From: Paenibacillus cremeus
GTDB taxonomy: Bacteria; Bacillota; Bacilli; Paenibacillales; NBRC-103111
Reading direction: 5' to 3'
DNA: 64,000 nucleotides
Assembly: GCF_007786445.1 (NCBI RefSeq)
Contig: NZ_VNJI01000027.1
Location: 28,767 to 92,766 of the forward strand
Shown here: in pieces, positions 52,368-61,751 of the stretch
Position numbering within the stretch: the first letter of the stretch is position 1
Layout of the letters: each line of letters starts with the position of its first letter
Program-made: the position numbers and the translations under genes
Notes under the pieces: generated by a model
Database searches by the model: none
The model's input: the letters and a program-made list of their open reading frames with translations, nothing else
What the model was told of the DNA's origin: nothing

Positions 52368-53369
52368 CTAATTTAAGGTCATGCGCTGAAACCGTTCCGC
52401 CGTAATCTGTCTAAGCAGCGGCTGGCCCGCGACAAACCGGCTCAAATCCTCCACGATCATCGCCCCCTGCTGCGACTTCCAATACTCGGAGTACGCGCCG
52501 ATATGCGGGAAGCACATCACGTTCGGCAGCTTCGGCAGCGGATGGTCCGCCGGCAGCGGCTCGATATCGTATACATCGAGGGCCGCATAAATGCGTCCGG
52601 AGGCCAGCTCATCCAGCAGCGCAGCCTCCTCAATGATCGGCCCGCGAGCGGTGTTGACCAAGAGCGCTCCATCTGGAAGCAGCCGCAGCTGCTCGCGTCC
52701 GAGCATCCCGCGCGTCGCCGCCGTAAGCGTATCGTGAAGCGATACGACCTGGCTGTTCCGCAATACCTCTTCCAGACTGCACAGCGTCACCCCAAGCTCC
52801 TGCGCCTCCTCGCGTGTGCAGTAAGGGGAATAGAGCCGGATGTGGGGATTGAAGCCCCTCAGCAGGCGGATAACCTCGCGCGATACTTCTCCGAGGCCGA
52901 CGATTCCAATGGATTGACCGTAAAGCCCCGGTACGGTTCCGCTGTTATTTTTGTTCCAGCGGCCGTCGCGCAGGGAGTCCCAATAGCTGCACACCCGCCA
53001 GGAGCCGGTCAGCATGAGCGTCACCGCAAACTCCGCCGTGGAGCGAGCCAGCGCGGAATTGGCATTGACAATAACCAGCTCCCGCTCAAAAACGCTCGGA
53101 TCCAGATAAGGCGTCAATGTGCCTGCCGCATGTCCGATAAACCGCAGCCTGCCGGCCTGAGCCAGCACCGAAGACGTAATCTTCGGCGAGCCCCAGGAGG
53201 TGATCACCGCATCGTACCGATGAATTTCCCGCTCCAGCTGCTGCCCTTCATAGGGCTGCCCCAGCGGCACCCAATCGACGCTTGACACCGCTTCGAGCTG
53301 ACGGCACACCTCCTCGGGGAACAGCACCTCCCGAAGATCCTGCTTCCAAACCGTAACTAACGTTTTCAT
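52368..53369 (-). CDS. D-2-hydroxyacid dehydrogenase
   Basis: 333-residue NAD-dependent dehydrogenase of the phosphoglycerate/glycerate dehydrogenase family. NAD site GQSIGIVGLGEVSREV near residues 155-170; catalytic Arg in NTARGPIIEE, Glu in DIEPLPADHP and His in FPHIGAYSEY. A 47-residue upstream frame extension is non-conserved and overlaps the preceding gene; the ATG at 53369 (MKTLVTVWK) is used. In this operon it might oxidise or reduce a sugar acid such as glycerate. Confidence 0.9.
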   Translation of the reverse strand: MKTLVTVWKQDLREVLFPEEVCRQLEAVSSVDWVPLGQPYEGQQLEREIHRYDAVITSWGSPKITSSVLAQAGRLRFIGHAAGTLTPYLDPSVFERELVIVNANSALARSTAEFAVTLMLTGSWRVCSYWDSLRDGRWNKNNSGTVPGLYGQSIGIVGLGEVSREVIRLLRGFNPHIRLYSPYCTREEAQELGVTLCSLEEVLRNSQVVSLHDTLTAATRGMLGREQLRLLPDGALLVNTARGPIIEEAALLDELASGRIYAALDVYDIEPLPADHPLPKLPNVMCFPHIGAYSEYWKSQQGAMIVEDLSRFVAGQPLLRQITAERFQRMTLN

Positions 53370-53395
53370 CGCCAAGTCCTTTCCTTTCTCTCCCA

Positions 53396-54379
53396 TTATT
53401 TTTCCACAAAAGGAAACAGCAGCTTCTGATTTTCTTTCTCGTACATATTGTCCACCGTGATGACCTCGGAGCCGGTATCGATCGTTGGGCTCGCCGTCTC
53501 GCCCCGCCAAGCCTTCATCGCCGTTTCGACGGCCAAATAGCCCATATTAAACGGCTTCTGCACGATCGTCGCCTGTATGACGCCGTCTTCGATGAGCGCA
53601 ATCTCGTCCATCGAGCTATCGAAGCCGACCAGCTTTACGCGGGAGCTTAAGTCCCGCACCGCTTTCGCCGCCCCGACGGCGGACGGCTCGTTCAACCCGA
53701 TAATGCCCCGGATGCGGGGCTCGGACTGCAGCAGGCGCTTCGTAATCTCATACGCCTTCTCCTCCGACGCGTCACAGTAGTACGTGTCGAGCAGCTGCAC
53801 CCCTGAGCGGTCCTTGAAGCTGTCCCGGACGCCCTGCTCCCGCTCCATGGCCGTCGCCGACCCTTTGACGAAGCTGATAATCGCCACGGCATCGCCGTTC
53901 TCCATCCGCCCGCCGATGGCTTTCCCCGCCTTCAGACCGGCCGCATAATTGTCGGTAGCGATGAAGCTCGTCGAGGCAACGTCCTTCACGCCGGAGTCCA
54001 CCGTGATAAGCTTGATGCCGGTCTGCACGGCCTTTTGGGCTACGGGGGCTAGACGCTGGTAGTCGTTGGCGGCAAAAATAATCGCCTTCGGCTTCGCCTT
54101 GATCGTCGTCTCCAGCAGGCGAATCTGCCCGTCCACATCGCTCTCCGTCTCCGTTCCGAGCACCTGCACGTCTACATTGTATTCCTTCGCCGCCGCAAAT
54201 ACGCCTTGCTTCATCACCTGCCAAAACTCGATGCGCTGATCGATCGTCTTTGGGATGAACACCATCGTCTTCGGCTGCGCAGAAGCGAGCTCTCCGAAGA
54301 CGAAGCGAGAGGCTAGGTATCCTGCGGCCAGCAGGAAAACCCCGGCCAGCACCAGCATGTGTCGTCTTATGCCTCTCAT
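53396..54379 (-). CDS. Membrane-anchored RbsB-like sugar-binding protein (sensor component)
   Basis: 327-residue periplasmic-binding-protein fold of the ribose/xylose type (TMVFIPKTIDQRIEFWQVMKQG; IIFAANDYQRLAP; VGFDSSMDEIALIEDG). Unlike the importer's RbsB it has no lipobox but an N-terminal hydrophobic helix (residues 8-25), which would anchor it or act as a signal peptide. Its ATG overlaps the stop codon of the sensor kinase by 4 bp. XylFII-LytS-YesN and similar sets use such a binding protein to pass ligand state to the kinase, and the same role is inferred here. Confidence 0.88.
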   Translation of the reverse strand: MRGIRRHMLVLAGVFLLAAGYLASRFVFGELASAQPKTMVFIPKTIDQRIEFWQVMKQGVFAAAKEYNVDVQVLGTETESDVDGQIRLLETTIKAKPKAIIFAANDYQRLAPVAQKAVQTGIKLITVDSGVKDVASTSFIATDNYAAGLKAGKAIGGRMENGDAVAIISFVKGSATAMEREQGVRDSFKDRSGVQLLDTYYCDASEEKAYEITKRLLQSEPRIRGIIGLNEPSAVGAAKAVRDLSSRVKLVGFDSSMDEIALIEDGVIQATIVQKPFNMGYLAVETAMKAWRGETASPTIDTGSEVITVDNMYEKENQKLLFPFVEK

Positions 54380-56157
54380 GCGCTCGCCTCCTGACTCAGC
54401 TCCGGAATTCGGATGGTGACGGTCGTACCTTCATCCATCTCGCTTTCGAACGTAAGCCCATAGGGCACGCCAAAATACAGCTGCACCCGCTGATGAACGT
54501 TATGAAGCCCTACGCCCTTGCCGTTCTCCTGCTGCCGCCATTTAGCCAGCAGCGCCTTCACCTTGTCCGGCTCCATACCGATGCCGTCGTCGATCACCTT
54601 CAGCTCTACTAGCGCGCCGACCTTCGCCCCCGTAATGCGGATATGGCCGCAATCCGCTTTATGCTTCATGCCGTGGTAGATCGCATTTTCGACCAGCGGC
54701 TGCAGCACGATTTTTAAAATTTTGCACTGCAGCAGCTCCTCGTCCACCTCAATCGAATACGTGAATTTCCGCCGGTACCGAATGTTCTGAATCGTCAGGT
54801 AGTTGCCGATGTGCTCCAGCTCCACCGCGATCGGAACCAGCTCCTCCCCCTTGCTGATGCTCGAACGAAGCAGCTTGGCCAGCGCCGTCGTCATCTTCAC
54901 GACCTCGGACATTTTCCCCAGCTCGGCCATCCAAATGATCGAATCCAGCGTGTTGTACAAAAAATGAGGCTGAATCTGCGCCTGCAGCGCATTGAGCTCG
55001 CTGATCCGCTTCATCTCCTGCTCCTCGACGATCTGGTGCATCAATTCCTTGATTTTCCCGATCATGAGGTTAAACGTCCGCGACAGCTTGCCGATTTCAT
55101 TCGTGCTGGTGGAGTCAATGCGCAGATCGAAGTCGCCTTTTTCCACCTTCTTCATGTGCATTTCCAGCTGCTTGATCGGCCTCGTAATCGTCAGCGAGAA
55201 TACGATGGAGATGGTCAGCGCGATGATCAGACACAGCAGCCCCCAGAGCGCCGAGGAAAACTGGATCTTCCGCTTGTTGCCCACCATATCGTCCGCGAAC
55301 GTGACACCGACGATTTTCCAGCCGAAGCTGGTCGTGCGGATCGTGTAAATTTTGCTCTGCTGGCCTTCCCCCGTCACGAGTGTGGTGGTCTTCGCATTCA
55401 AAATATTCGTGATATCCTCCGACTTCAGCCGGGTATAAATGATCTGCTGCTGCGGATGGTAGATCAGATCGCCGCTCGGGTCCAGAATGAACACGTAGCC
55501 CCGCTTTCCCAGCATTATTTGCTTCACGAGATCGTTAATCACGTTGTAGTTCAGATCGACGAGCAGCACACCGCTCTGCGGATGCTGACTACCAGCGGCA
55601 GGCAGCTGCCGGCTGATGGAAACGACCCAACGGTAATCGTTGCGAAACAGATGCTGCACATGGGACGACGAGATCACGACGCTTCCCTGCGCCTCGTTCG
55701 CTTTCTTGTACCACTCCTGATCGGTAATATCGGCATATGGCTTGAACTGCGCATACGCCCGGTCGGATAACAAGGTGCCGTTCTGCCCGACGAATAGGAT
55801 GGAAGCGATATCATTGCGCGATTGAACAATCGATTGAAAAAAGCCGCTGATCTGCCCCGCCAGCTCCCTCCCTTCCTCCGAATCCGGATTCGGCAGCATC
55901 AGGTACCGCTTCAAGTCACTGCTGCTCAACGCCAGCGACGCGATACTCTCCATGTTGCCGATGTACGTCTGGATGTTTTTGTTCACCTGCTCGATCAGCT
56001 CGGTCGTATACGTCAGCGAATTTTCAGTCACCGCATCCGCCGACAGCCGATACGAGTTATAGCTGAGAATAAGCGTCGTGCAAAGGATCAAGAAGGAGAA
56101 CGCCAGCGCGATCGTCGTATGAATGCTTTTGAAGCGGAACAGGCTCCGAAGCTTCAT
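54376..56157 (-). CDS. YesM-type sensor histidine kinase
   Basis: 593-residue membrane kinase: membrane helix near residues 13-33, extracellular dCache-like domain (about 40-290), second helix near 300-320, HAMP, His_kinase box IQPHFLYNTLDSIIW (His near 397) and GHKL ATPase (PLVENAIYHG; VIDDGIGM; GKGVGLHNVHQRV). Its start overlaps the response regulator stop by 4 bp and its stop overlaps the binding-protein start by 4 bp, so all three are translationally coupled. Confidence 0.95.
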   Translation of the reverse strand: MKLRSLFRFKSIHTTIALAFSFLILCTTLILSYNSYRLSADAVTENSLTYTTELIEQVNKNIQTYIGNMESIASLALSSSDLKRYLMLPNPDSEEGRELAGQISGFFQSIVQSRNDIASILFVGQNGTLLSDRAYAQFKPYADITDQEWYKKANEAQGSVVISSSHVQHLFRNDYRWVVSISRQLPAAGSQHPQSGVLLVDLNYNVINDLVKQIMLGKRGYVFILDPSGDLIYHPQQQIIYTRLKSEDITNILNAKTTTLVTGEGQQSKIYTIRTTSFGWKIVGVTFADDMVGNKRKIQFSSALWGLLCLIIALTISIVFSLTITRPIKQLEMHMKKVEKGDFDLRIDSTSTNEIGKLSRTFNLMIGKIKELMHQIVEEQEMKRISELNALQAQIQPHFLYNTLDSIIWMAELGKMSEVVKMTTALAKLLRSSISKGEELVPIAVELEHIGNYLTIQNIRYRRKFTYSIEVDEELLQCKILKIVLQPLVENAIYHGMKHKADCGHIRITGAKVGALVELKVIDDGIGMEPDKVKALLAKWRQQENGKGVGLHNVHQRVQLYFGVPYGLTFESEMDEGTTVTIRIPELSQEASA

Positions 56158-57770
56158 GCAGGTGTGCTCCCTTTCATCAAGCTGCGGTATTCCTTGGGCG
56201 ACATGCCGCAGACGCGTTTGAAGATGACGCTAAAATATTGCGGGTCCCCGTACCCGACACGTTCTGCGATCTCATACGTCTTGAGCGGCGTCATCGTCAG
56301 CAGCTCCTTCGCCTTGTCCATTCGAATGCGGGTCAAATATTCGATGAACGTTTCCCCGGTATGCTGCTTGAACAGCGAGCTGAAGTAGCTGATGCTCATA
56401 AAAATGTGGCTGCACACGTGGTTCAAGGCAAAATTCTCGTCGGCGTAGTTGTCGCGGATATACGCTTCGGCCTGCGCCATCTGAGTCTTGGCGACGTCCG
56501 TGCGCTTCTCAGACAAGTAGGCGATAATTCGCCGGCACGTCTCCTCCAGCCGGTCCCGCGCGTCGTCGATCGTCTTCACGCCCGCCAGCTCCGCAAACGG
56601 ATTCGGCCCGAACACCTCTGTCTCGTCGAAGCCGGTTTCCGTCACCAGATTCATCAAGCCGGCGAGCAGCTTGTTCACCGAGCCGTAGCACCCGGCTACG
56701 GAGCGTGCGGAGCCCTTCATCTCCTCGGTCCAGCCGCTGAGCACCGTGGTCACCACACTCGTATGGCCGGTTTTCATGGCGGCGAGCAGCTTTTTCTCCC
56801 AATCACAGCTGCGGACGCTGCTTCTCCCTTGCCCATACTCGAGATCGCCGAGTGAGATGATCCGGCTAGTGCCCAGCAAAAACCGGTAATCCAGCGCCGA
56901 AAGCGCTTCCTCAAACGAGCTCGAAAGCAGCTCCAGATCAGTGCACACCCGCCCCAAGCCAATCGAGATGCACACCTTCGCGTACTTGGCGATACTCTGT
57001 CGGGCATGATCCGCAAGCCGCTGCGCCCTAAGACCGATCTCGTCAGGTGCCCCAGAGAGCAGAATGCCGTATTTGTCGTCGCGGGTGCGAAACACAAGGC
57101 CGCCTTGCTCTTTCTCGAAAATTTCCTGCAAAATGTTAAACGCCGCAAACCGGAGCAATTCCTTATCCAAATCCGGATTGCCGGAAGGAGCCAGTCCAAA
57201 CTCATCAATATCGCATACGAGCGACATGTAGGCGGGACCGGGCAGTGTCAGCTGGAAGTAGCTCAGCTTGCTCAAGATGTCCTCCCGCTTCAGCCGCGAG
57301 GTCGCAAGTCGCTCCAGGAACCGCTCCCGCAGCAAGGGCATGCTTTGATTGAGCTGCAGCCGAAGCGCTGTAAAGTCCTCTTTCTTGGCGCGTTCTTCGT
57401 CCAATTCTTGCCGAAGCTTGGTCAGAAAATCCGAGAACTCCCCCGCGTTGATCGGCTTCAGCAGATAGTCCTTCACCTTCAGCTGAATCGCCTGCTTCGC
57501 GTAATCGAAATCCTCGTAACCGGTTACAATAACGACCTTCATATCCCGGTACTGCTCGGCAATGCGCCGGGTCAGCTCCAGACCGTCCATGAAGGGCATG
57601 CAAATGTCCGTGATGACCACGTCCGGCTGCAGCGACTCCAAGGCATCCAGCGCGTCCCGTCCATGCTCGAAATCACCGGCCAGCTCAAAGCCGAGCGCCT
57701 TCCAGTCGATCCTCTGCCTGATCCCTTCCCGAACCTCGTCTTCGTCGTCCACAATGATCAGTTTGTACAT
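56154..57770 (-). CDS. YesN-type response regulator, AraC DNA-binding domain
   Basis: 538-residue regulator. Receiver domain residues 1-120 with Asp8/Asp9 (VDDE), phosphoacceptor Asp55 (ITDICMPFMDG) and LLKPI. A long middle region (130-420) typical of large YesN proteins follows, then a C-terminal AraC double helix-turn-helix (MSISYFSSLFKQHTGETFIEY; GYGDPQYFSVIFKRVCGMSP). An ATG at 57770 or a GTG at 57779 may be used; GGAG is 12 or 3 nt away respectively. It probably activates its own operon and the rbs-like importer. Confidence 0.93.
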   Translation of the reverse strand: MYKLIIVDDEDEVREGIRQRIDWKALGFELAGDFEHGRDALDALESLQPDVVITDICMPFMDGLELTRRIAEQYRDMKVVIVTGYEDFDYAKQAIQLKVKDYLLKPINAGEFSDFLTKLRQELDEERAKKEDFTALRLQLNQSMPLLRERFLERLATSRLKREDILSKLSYFQLTLPGPAYMSLVCDIDEFGLAPSGNPDLDKELLRFAAFNILQEIFEKEQGGLVFRTRDDKYGILLSGAPDEIGLRAQRLADHARQSIAKYAKVCISIGLGRVCTDLELLSSSFEEALSALDYRFLLGTSRIISLGDLEYGQGRSSVRSCDWEKKLLAAMKTGHTSVVTTVLSGWTEEMKGSARSVAGCYGSVNKLLAGLMNLVTETGFDETEVFGPNPFAELAGVKTIDDARDRLEETCRRIIAYLSEKRTDVAKTQMAQAEAYIRDNYADENFALNHVCSHIFMSISYFSSLFKQHTGETFIEYLTRIRMDKAKELLTMTPLKTYEIAERVGYGDPQYFSVIFKRVCGMSPKEYRSLMKGSTPA

Positions 57771-57815
57771 AGGCGCCACTCGCTCCTTGGCAAAAATTCC
57801 TATACCTATAGGTTG

Positions 57816-57845
57816 ATTTTATTTCAGCTGGACTGTAAATGTAAA
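57816..57845 (-). promoter_or_regulatory. Promoter of the regulator/kinase/binding-protein operon
   Basis: Minus strand: TTTACA (57840-57845), 18-bp spacer, TAAAAT (57816-57821), downstream of the rbsB terminator. Confidence 0.55.
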
Positions 57846-57872
57846 GAAAAGACTGCCCGGACTGCGGCAGCC
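57845..57872 (-). terminator. Terminator after the rbsB-like gene
   Basis: Minus strand: GGCTGCC-GCAGTCCG-GGCAGTC, seven pairs including one G-U, then TTTTCTTT. It separates importer and sensor operons but may leak. Confidence 0.6.
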
Positions 57873-57884
57873 TCTCCCAAATGA

Positions 57885-58913
57885 CTATTCGTACAACAGC
57901 GGCTTAATCTCGGCGGAATCGATGTTGCTCTTGTCGTACCAGTGGAAGCCCGTGTCGATCGTCTTCTTCACGCTCTCCCCTTTCACCGCCTGAACGGCGG
58001 CCTTCACGGACCAGTAGCCGATGCCGATTGGATCCTGCGTAATCGCGCCGGCCATCTTGCCGCTGCGAATCGCGGCCATCTGCTGCTTGCCGGAGTCGTA
58101 GCCGACGATGACAATTTTCCCGTCCTTCTTCAGCTCCGTCACCGCATTCAATACCCCGATCGCCGACCCTTCATTGGCGCCGAAAAATCCCTTCACATTC
58201 GGATGCGCTGCGATGATCGCTTTGGCCAGGTCGGTCGATTTCAGCTGATCGCCGCCGCCGTATTGAATATCGACTATTTTGATATTCGGGTACTTCTCTT
58301 TGATCCGGTTCACAAAGCCGTCCCGGCGATCGATCCCTGTGCGGCTCGTTTGGTCATGTACTACCAGGGCGACTTCGCCTTCGTTGCCGATGAGCGAGGC
58401 CATCTTGTCAGCGGCTAGGCCTGCGGCGGCTACATTGTCCGTAGCGGCGGTCGTGATCGGGATGTCGCTGTCCACGCCGGAGTCGAAGCCGACGACGGGA
58501 ATTTTGGCGTCTTTGGCTTTTTGCAGTAGTGGCACCGCTGCTTTGCTGTCGAGCGCGGCGAAGGCGATGGCCGCCGGCTTTTTGCCTAGTGCGGCTTGCA
58601 GCATCTCGACCTGCTTATCGACTTGGGACTCCGATTCCGGACCTTCAAACGTAATATCTACGTTGAATTCCTTGGCCGCTTTCTCTGCACCCTGCTTTAC
58701 CGCCTGCCAGAACTGATGCTGGAATCCCTTGGAGATCACTGGGATATACATTTTGCCAGCGGAGGCGGTGGCCGGTTTGCTTGTATCTGGCGCTTTCTCG
58801 GCCGGCTTGGAGCTATTGCAAGCGCCGAGCAGCGTAGCGGTCAGCAGCAGTGCCGCCGCAGGAGCAATCCATTTGCGCAGCTTTTTGTTCATGTTCTTTT
58901 GGTTCATGTTCAT
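57885..58913 (-). CDS. RbsB-like sugar-binding lipoprotein (CUT2)
   Basis: 342-residue lipoprotein with lipobox LGAC at Cys32, then a type I binding-protein fold (MYIPVISKGFQHQFWQAVKQGAEKAAKE; IPVVGFDSGVDSD; GFFGANEGSAIGVLNAV; GAITQDPIGIGYWSV). It is the receptor of the adjacent RbsA/RbsC-type importer. Ribose is only one possible ligand; the lack of rbsK and rbsD here argues for another pentose, hexose or tetritol. The ATG at 58913 follows AGGGGAG. Confidence 0.92.
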   Translation of the reverse strand: MNMNQKNMNKKLRKWIAPAAALLLTATLLGACNSSKPAEKAPDTSKPATASAGKMYIPVISKGFQHQFWQAVKQGAEKAAKEFNVDITFEGPESESQVDKQVEMLQAALGKKPAAIAFAALDSKAAVPLLQKAKDAKIPVVGFDSGVDSDIPITTAATDNVAAAGLAADKMASLIGNEGEVALVVHDQTSRTGIDRRDGFVNRIKEKYPNIKIVDIQYGGGDQLKSTDLAKAIIAAHPNVKGFFGANEGSAIGVLNAVTELKKDGKIVIVGYDSGKQQMAAIRSGKMAGAITQDPIGIGYWSVKAAVQAVKGESVKKTIDTGFHWYDKSNIDSAEIKPLLYE

Positions 58914-58991
58914 CGATCTCCCCTAACTTATCGTTGTATTTGAACTCCTATGGTCAGCGGATCACCCGCCCCACTGAAGGCACTGCCGTCT

Positions 58992-59981
58992 TTACTTCTT
59001 GCGGCGGCGGACGATATCCGCGAACACCGCCATCATCACCACAATCCCGACGATGACCGTCTGCCATTCCTGCGGGACGGAGAGGATGCGCAGCCCGTTC
59101 GTCAGCACGCTCATGATGAGCGCTCCGATCACTGTGCCGAGAATCGAGCCCTGCCCGCCGCTCAGCGACGTGCCGCCGATGACGACCGCTGCGATCGCCT
59201 CCAGCTCGTAGCCTTGACCAAGCGCAGGCTGCGCCGAGTTGAGCCGCGAGGCCATCATCACACCCGCGATCCCGCTGAACACGCCCGTCAGCGCATAGAC
59301 GATGATTTTCCACCGGCACACATTCACGCCCGACAGCCGCGTCGCCTCCTCATTACTGCCCAGTGCGAACGTGTATCGGCCGATGATCGTTTTAGTCAGA
59401 AGGAGACTGGCAATAATTGCCGCCCCGAAGAAGATCCAGACCGCATTCGGAATATCCATCCCCGGTATCGCGATCAACGAGCCCATCGAGAACTGGCCAA
59501 AGGCCGGCGTATCGTTAAAATAAATCGGCTTCGTCCCCGAAATAACGAGCGACAGCCCCTTGGTCACCATCATCATCGCAAGCGTCGCAATAAACGGCGG
59601 GATTTTCATGCGCGCAACCGCATAGCCGCTGATGAGACCGCACACCGCACCGGTGATGATACCGCCCACGATGCCCAGCGGCACAGGCAAATGCCAGAAG
59701 GTGATTACCACCCCCGTCATCACGGAGGAGAAGGTCATCACCGTGCCGACCGCAAGATCAATCCCGCCGGTAATGATGACGAATGTCGACCCCAGCGCCA
59801 GCACGCCGATCACGGCGGTGGAAAGCATAATGCCGACGACGTTATCGAAGCGTAAAAAATTCGATGAAGACAGAGAGAACACCAACACCAGAATAATTAA
59901 GCTGGAGAAGGCCCATATTTTTTGCGTGGCGCTGGACTTGAGTGACGCCCGCTGCTTTTTGAATACCGCGATGTCGATCAT
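58992..59981 (-). CDS. RbsC-like sugar ABC permease (CUT2)
   Basis: 329-residue permease with about ten hydrophobic segments. Conserved CUT2 sequences: GIMLSTAVIGVLALGSTFVIITGGIDLAVG and the C-terminal AAVVIGGTSLSGGQGSILGTVIGA. It forms the membrane channel of the importer with RbsA and RbsB homologues. It lies 24 bp after the ATPase gene. ATG at 59981, GGGGG about 11 nt upstream. Confidence 0.94.
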   Translation of the reverse strand: MIDIAVFKKQRASLKSSATQKIWAFSSLIILVLVFSLSSSNFLRFDNVVGIMLSTAVIGVLALGSTFVIITGGIDLAVGTVMTFSSVMTGVVITFWHLPVPLGIVGGIITGAVCGLISGYAVARMKIPPFIATLAMMMVTKGLSLVISGTKPIYFNDTPAFGQFSMGSLIAIPGMDIPNAVWIFFGAAIIASLLLTKTIIGRYTFALGSNEEATRLSGVNVCRWKIIVYALTGVFSGIAGVMMASRLNSAQPALGQGYELEAIAAVVIGGTSLSGGQGSILGTVIGALIMSVLTNGLRILSVPQEWQTVIVGIVVMMAVFADIVRRRKK

Positions 59982-60005
59982 CGTTGCCGCTATCCCCCTT
60001 TATGT

Positions 60006-61508
60006 TCAGCGCATCGTTGCGTACCGCATGATGGCCTGCTGTGTTGCCTCGCTGCTTGTGAGCTCGCCGGTAATCCGCCCTTCGCACATCACCAGGATGC
60101 GGTGGCTCATGCGCAAAATTTCGGGCAGCTCCGACGAAATCATAATGATCGCTTTGCCCTGCGCCGCCAGCTCCTCCAGCAGCTTGTAGATCTCGCTTTT
60201 GGCCCCGATGTCGATGCCGCGGGTCGGCTCGTCGAAGATCAGCACCTCGCAATCGCGGTTCAGCCATTTGCCGATGACGACCTTCTGCTGGTTGCCCCCC
60301 GAGAGAAACTTCACCTGCTGCCGAATGCTCGGCGTCTTCACCTTTAAGGCCGCCACATGGCGCTCCGCGACCTCATTCATCTTCGCATCGTTCATCCAGC
60401 CAAGGGCATTCCGAAAACCGCGGTAGGCGGCCACCGTCAGATTCGCTCGCACGTCCATATCCACCATGAGTCCGAATTGCTTGCGGTCCTCAGACAAATA
60501 GCCAATGCCCTGCTGAACGGCATCATGCGGCTGCTTGATCTGAACCTGGCGCCCGTGCATCCAGATCTCTCCCGACTCCACAGGATCCGCGCCGAAAATG
60601 GCCCTCGCCACCTCCGTCCGTCCCGCGCCCATCAACCCGGCAAAGCCCAGAATCTCCCCCTTGTTCAGGTGAAAGCTGACATTTTGAATGGCCCGGCCGC
60701 GCGACAGGTTTTTGACCTCCAGCACCCTCTCCGCCCTTGCACCGCTCGTTGTCTCCTGCTTGGACGCCGCATACAGCTCCCGTCCGACCATCATGGCGAT
60801 GATCCGCTCGATCGTGACCGCTTCCGTTGCCACCGTATCCACATAACAACCGTCCCGCATCACCGTGATCCGGTCGGTAATCCGCTTCAGCTCCTCCATC
60901 CGATGCGAAATGTAGACGATGCCCACACCCCGCTCCCGCAGCTGGAGGATCATCCGAAACAGCTCCTCAATCTCCGTCTCCGTCAGCGCAGCCGTCGGCT
61001 CATCCATAATCAGCACGTCCGAGCGAAAAGACAGCGCCTTCGCGATCTCCACCATCTGCTGCTTCGCCACTGTCAGCTCCGATACTTTTTGCCTCGGATC
61101 CAGTTGGAGGTTCATCCGATGAAACAAATGCTGCGCTTCATCATTTAGCTTCCCTTCATCCAAAAACAGCTTGAAGCGTGCACGCGGCTCCCGGCCGATA
61201 AAAATATTTTGAGCAACGGTCAGATGGGGCATGAGATGAAGCTCTTGATGGATCATGCTGATCCCTAAGGTTTGCGCGGCTCGCGGGCTGGAGATGTCGA
61301 CTTCCCTCCCCTTGACCTCGATACGTCCGCCATCTTTTTGATAAACTCCTGTCAGCACCTTCATCAGCGTAGACTTCCCTGCGCCGTTCTCCCCGACTAA
61401 CGCGTGAACCTCCCCGGCCTTCAGCTCAAACCGGCACTGATTCAGCGCATGCACCCCCGGAAAATGCTTCTCAATTCCTTCCATGCGCACTAAAGCATCT
61501 GTCTCCAT
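60006..61508 (-). CDS. RbsA-like sugar ABC ATPase (CUT2, two domains)
   Basis: 500-residue protein with two ATPase halves. First: Walker [10 protein letters not shown], signature [15 protein letters not shown], Walker [13 protein letters not shown]. Second: degenerate Walker [13 protein letters not shown], signature [15 protein letters not shown], Walker [14 protein letters not shown], as usual in CUT2 systems. The ATG at 61508 follows GAGGTG; an upstream TTG at 61526 is less likely. First gene of the importer operon. Confidence 0.94.
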   Translation of the reverse strand: METDALVRMEGIEKHFPGVHALNQCRFELKAGEVHALVGENGAGKSTLMKVLTGVYQKDGGRIEVKGREVDISSPRAAQTLGISMIHQELHLMPHLTVAQNIFIGREPRARFKLFLDEGKLNDEAQHLFHRMNLQLDPRQKVSELTVAKQQMVEIAKALSFRSDVLIMDEPTAALTETEIEELFRMILQLRERGVGIVYISHRMEELKRITDRITVMRDGCYVDTVATEAVTIERIIAMMVGRELYAASKQETTSGARAERVLEVKNLSRGRAIQNVSFHLNKGEILGFAGLMGAGRTEVARAIFGADPVESGEIWMHGRQVQIKQPHDAVQQGIGYLSEDRKQFGLMVDMDVRANLTVAAYRGFRNALGWMNDAKMNEVAERHVAALKVKTPSIRQQVKFLSGGNQQKVVIGKWLNRDCEVLIFDEPTRGIDIGAKSEIYKLLEELAAQGKAIIMISSELPEILRMSHRILVMCEGRITGELTSSEATQQAIMRYATMR

Positions 61509-61593
61509 GTCGCACCTCAGCTTCAATCATTCTCCTTTCGGTGCTTTCATTGTAGCCCTGACCCGAAAGGGAAAGAATGGAATAATCTCCTGA

Positions 61594-61700
61594 GAAACGT
61601 TGAATAATTTCCAAACATGCAAAAAAAAGCCGCTCTCTACACGATGCAGAGAACCGCCTCTTCAAAACCCGAGCTGCCCTTTGTGAATAATCGAAACGTT
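61594..61700. promoter_or_regulatory. Two GAAACGTT motifs, candidate LacI-family operators
   Basis: GAAACGTT occurs at 61594-61601 and 61693-61700 (99 bp apart) between lacI and rbsA-like genes. The second lies in TCGAAACGTTTTTA, close to the CG-centred consensus of LacI/CcpA-type sites. They flank the lacI terminator. Confidence 0.4.
61619..61660 (-). terminator. Terminator of the lacI-type gene
   Basis: Minus strand: GCGGTTCTCTGCA pairs with TGTAGAGAGCGGC (12 of 13 positions, some G-U) followed by eight T residues. Confidence 0.8.
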
Positions 61701-61751
61701 TTTATCGATGGACAAAAAAATATATTTTTTTCTTTTTTTTATTTAAAAGAG

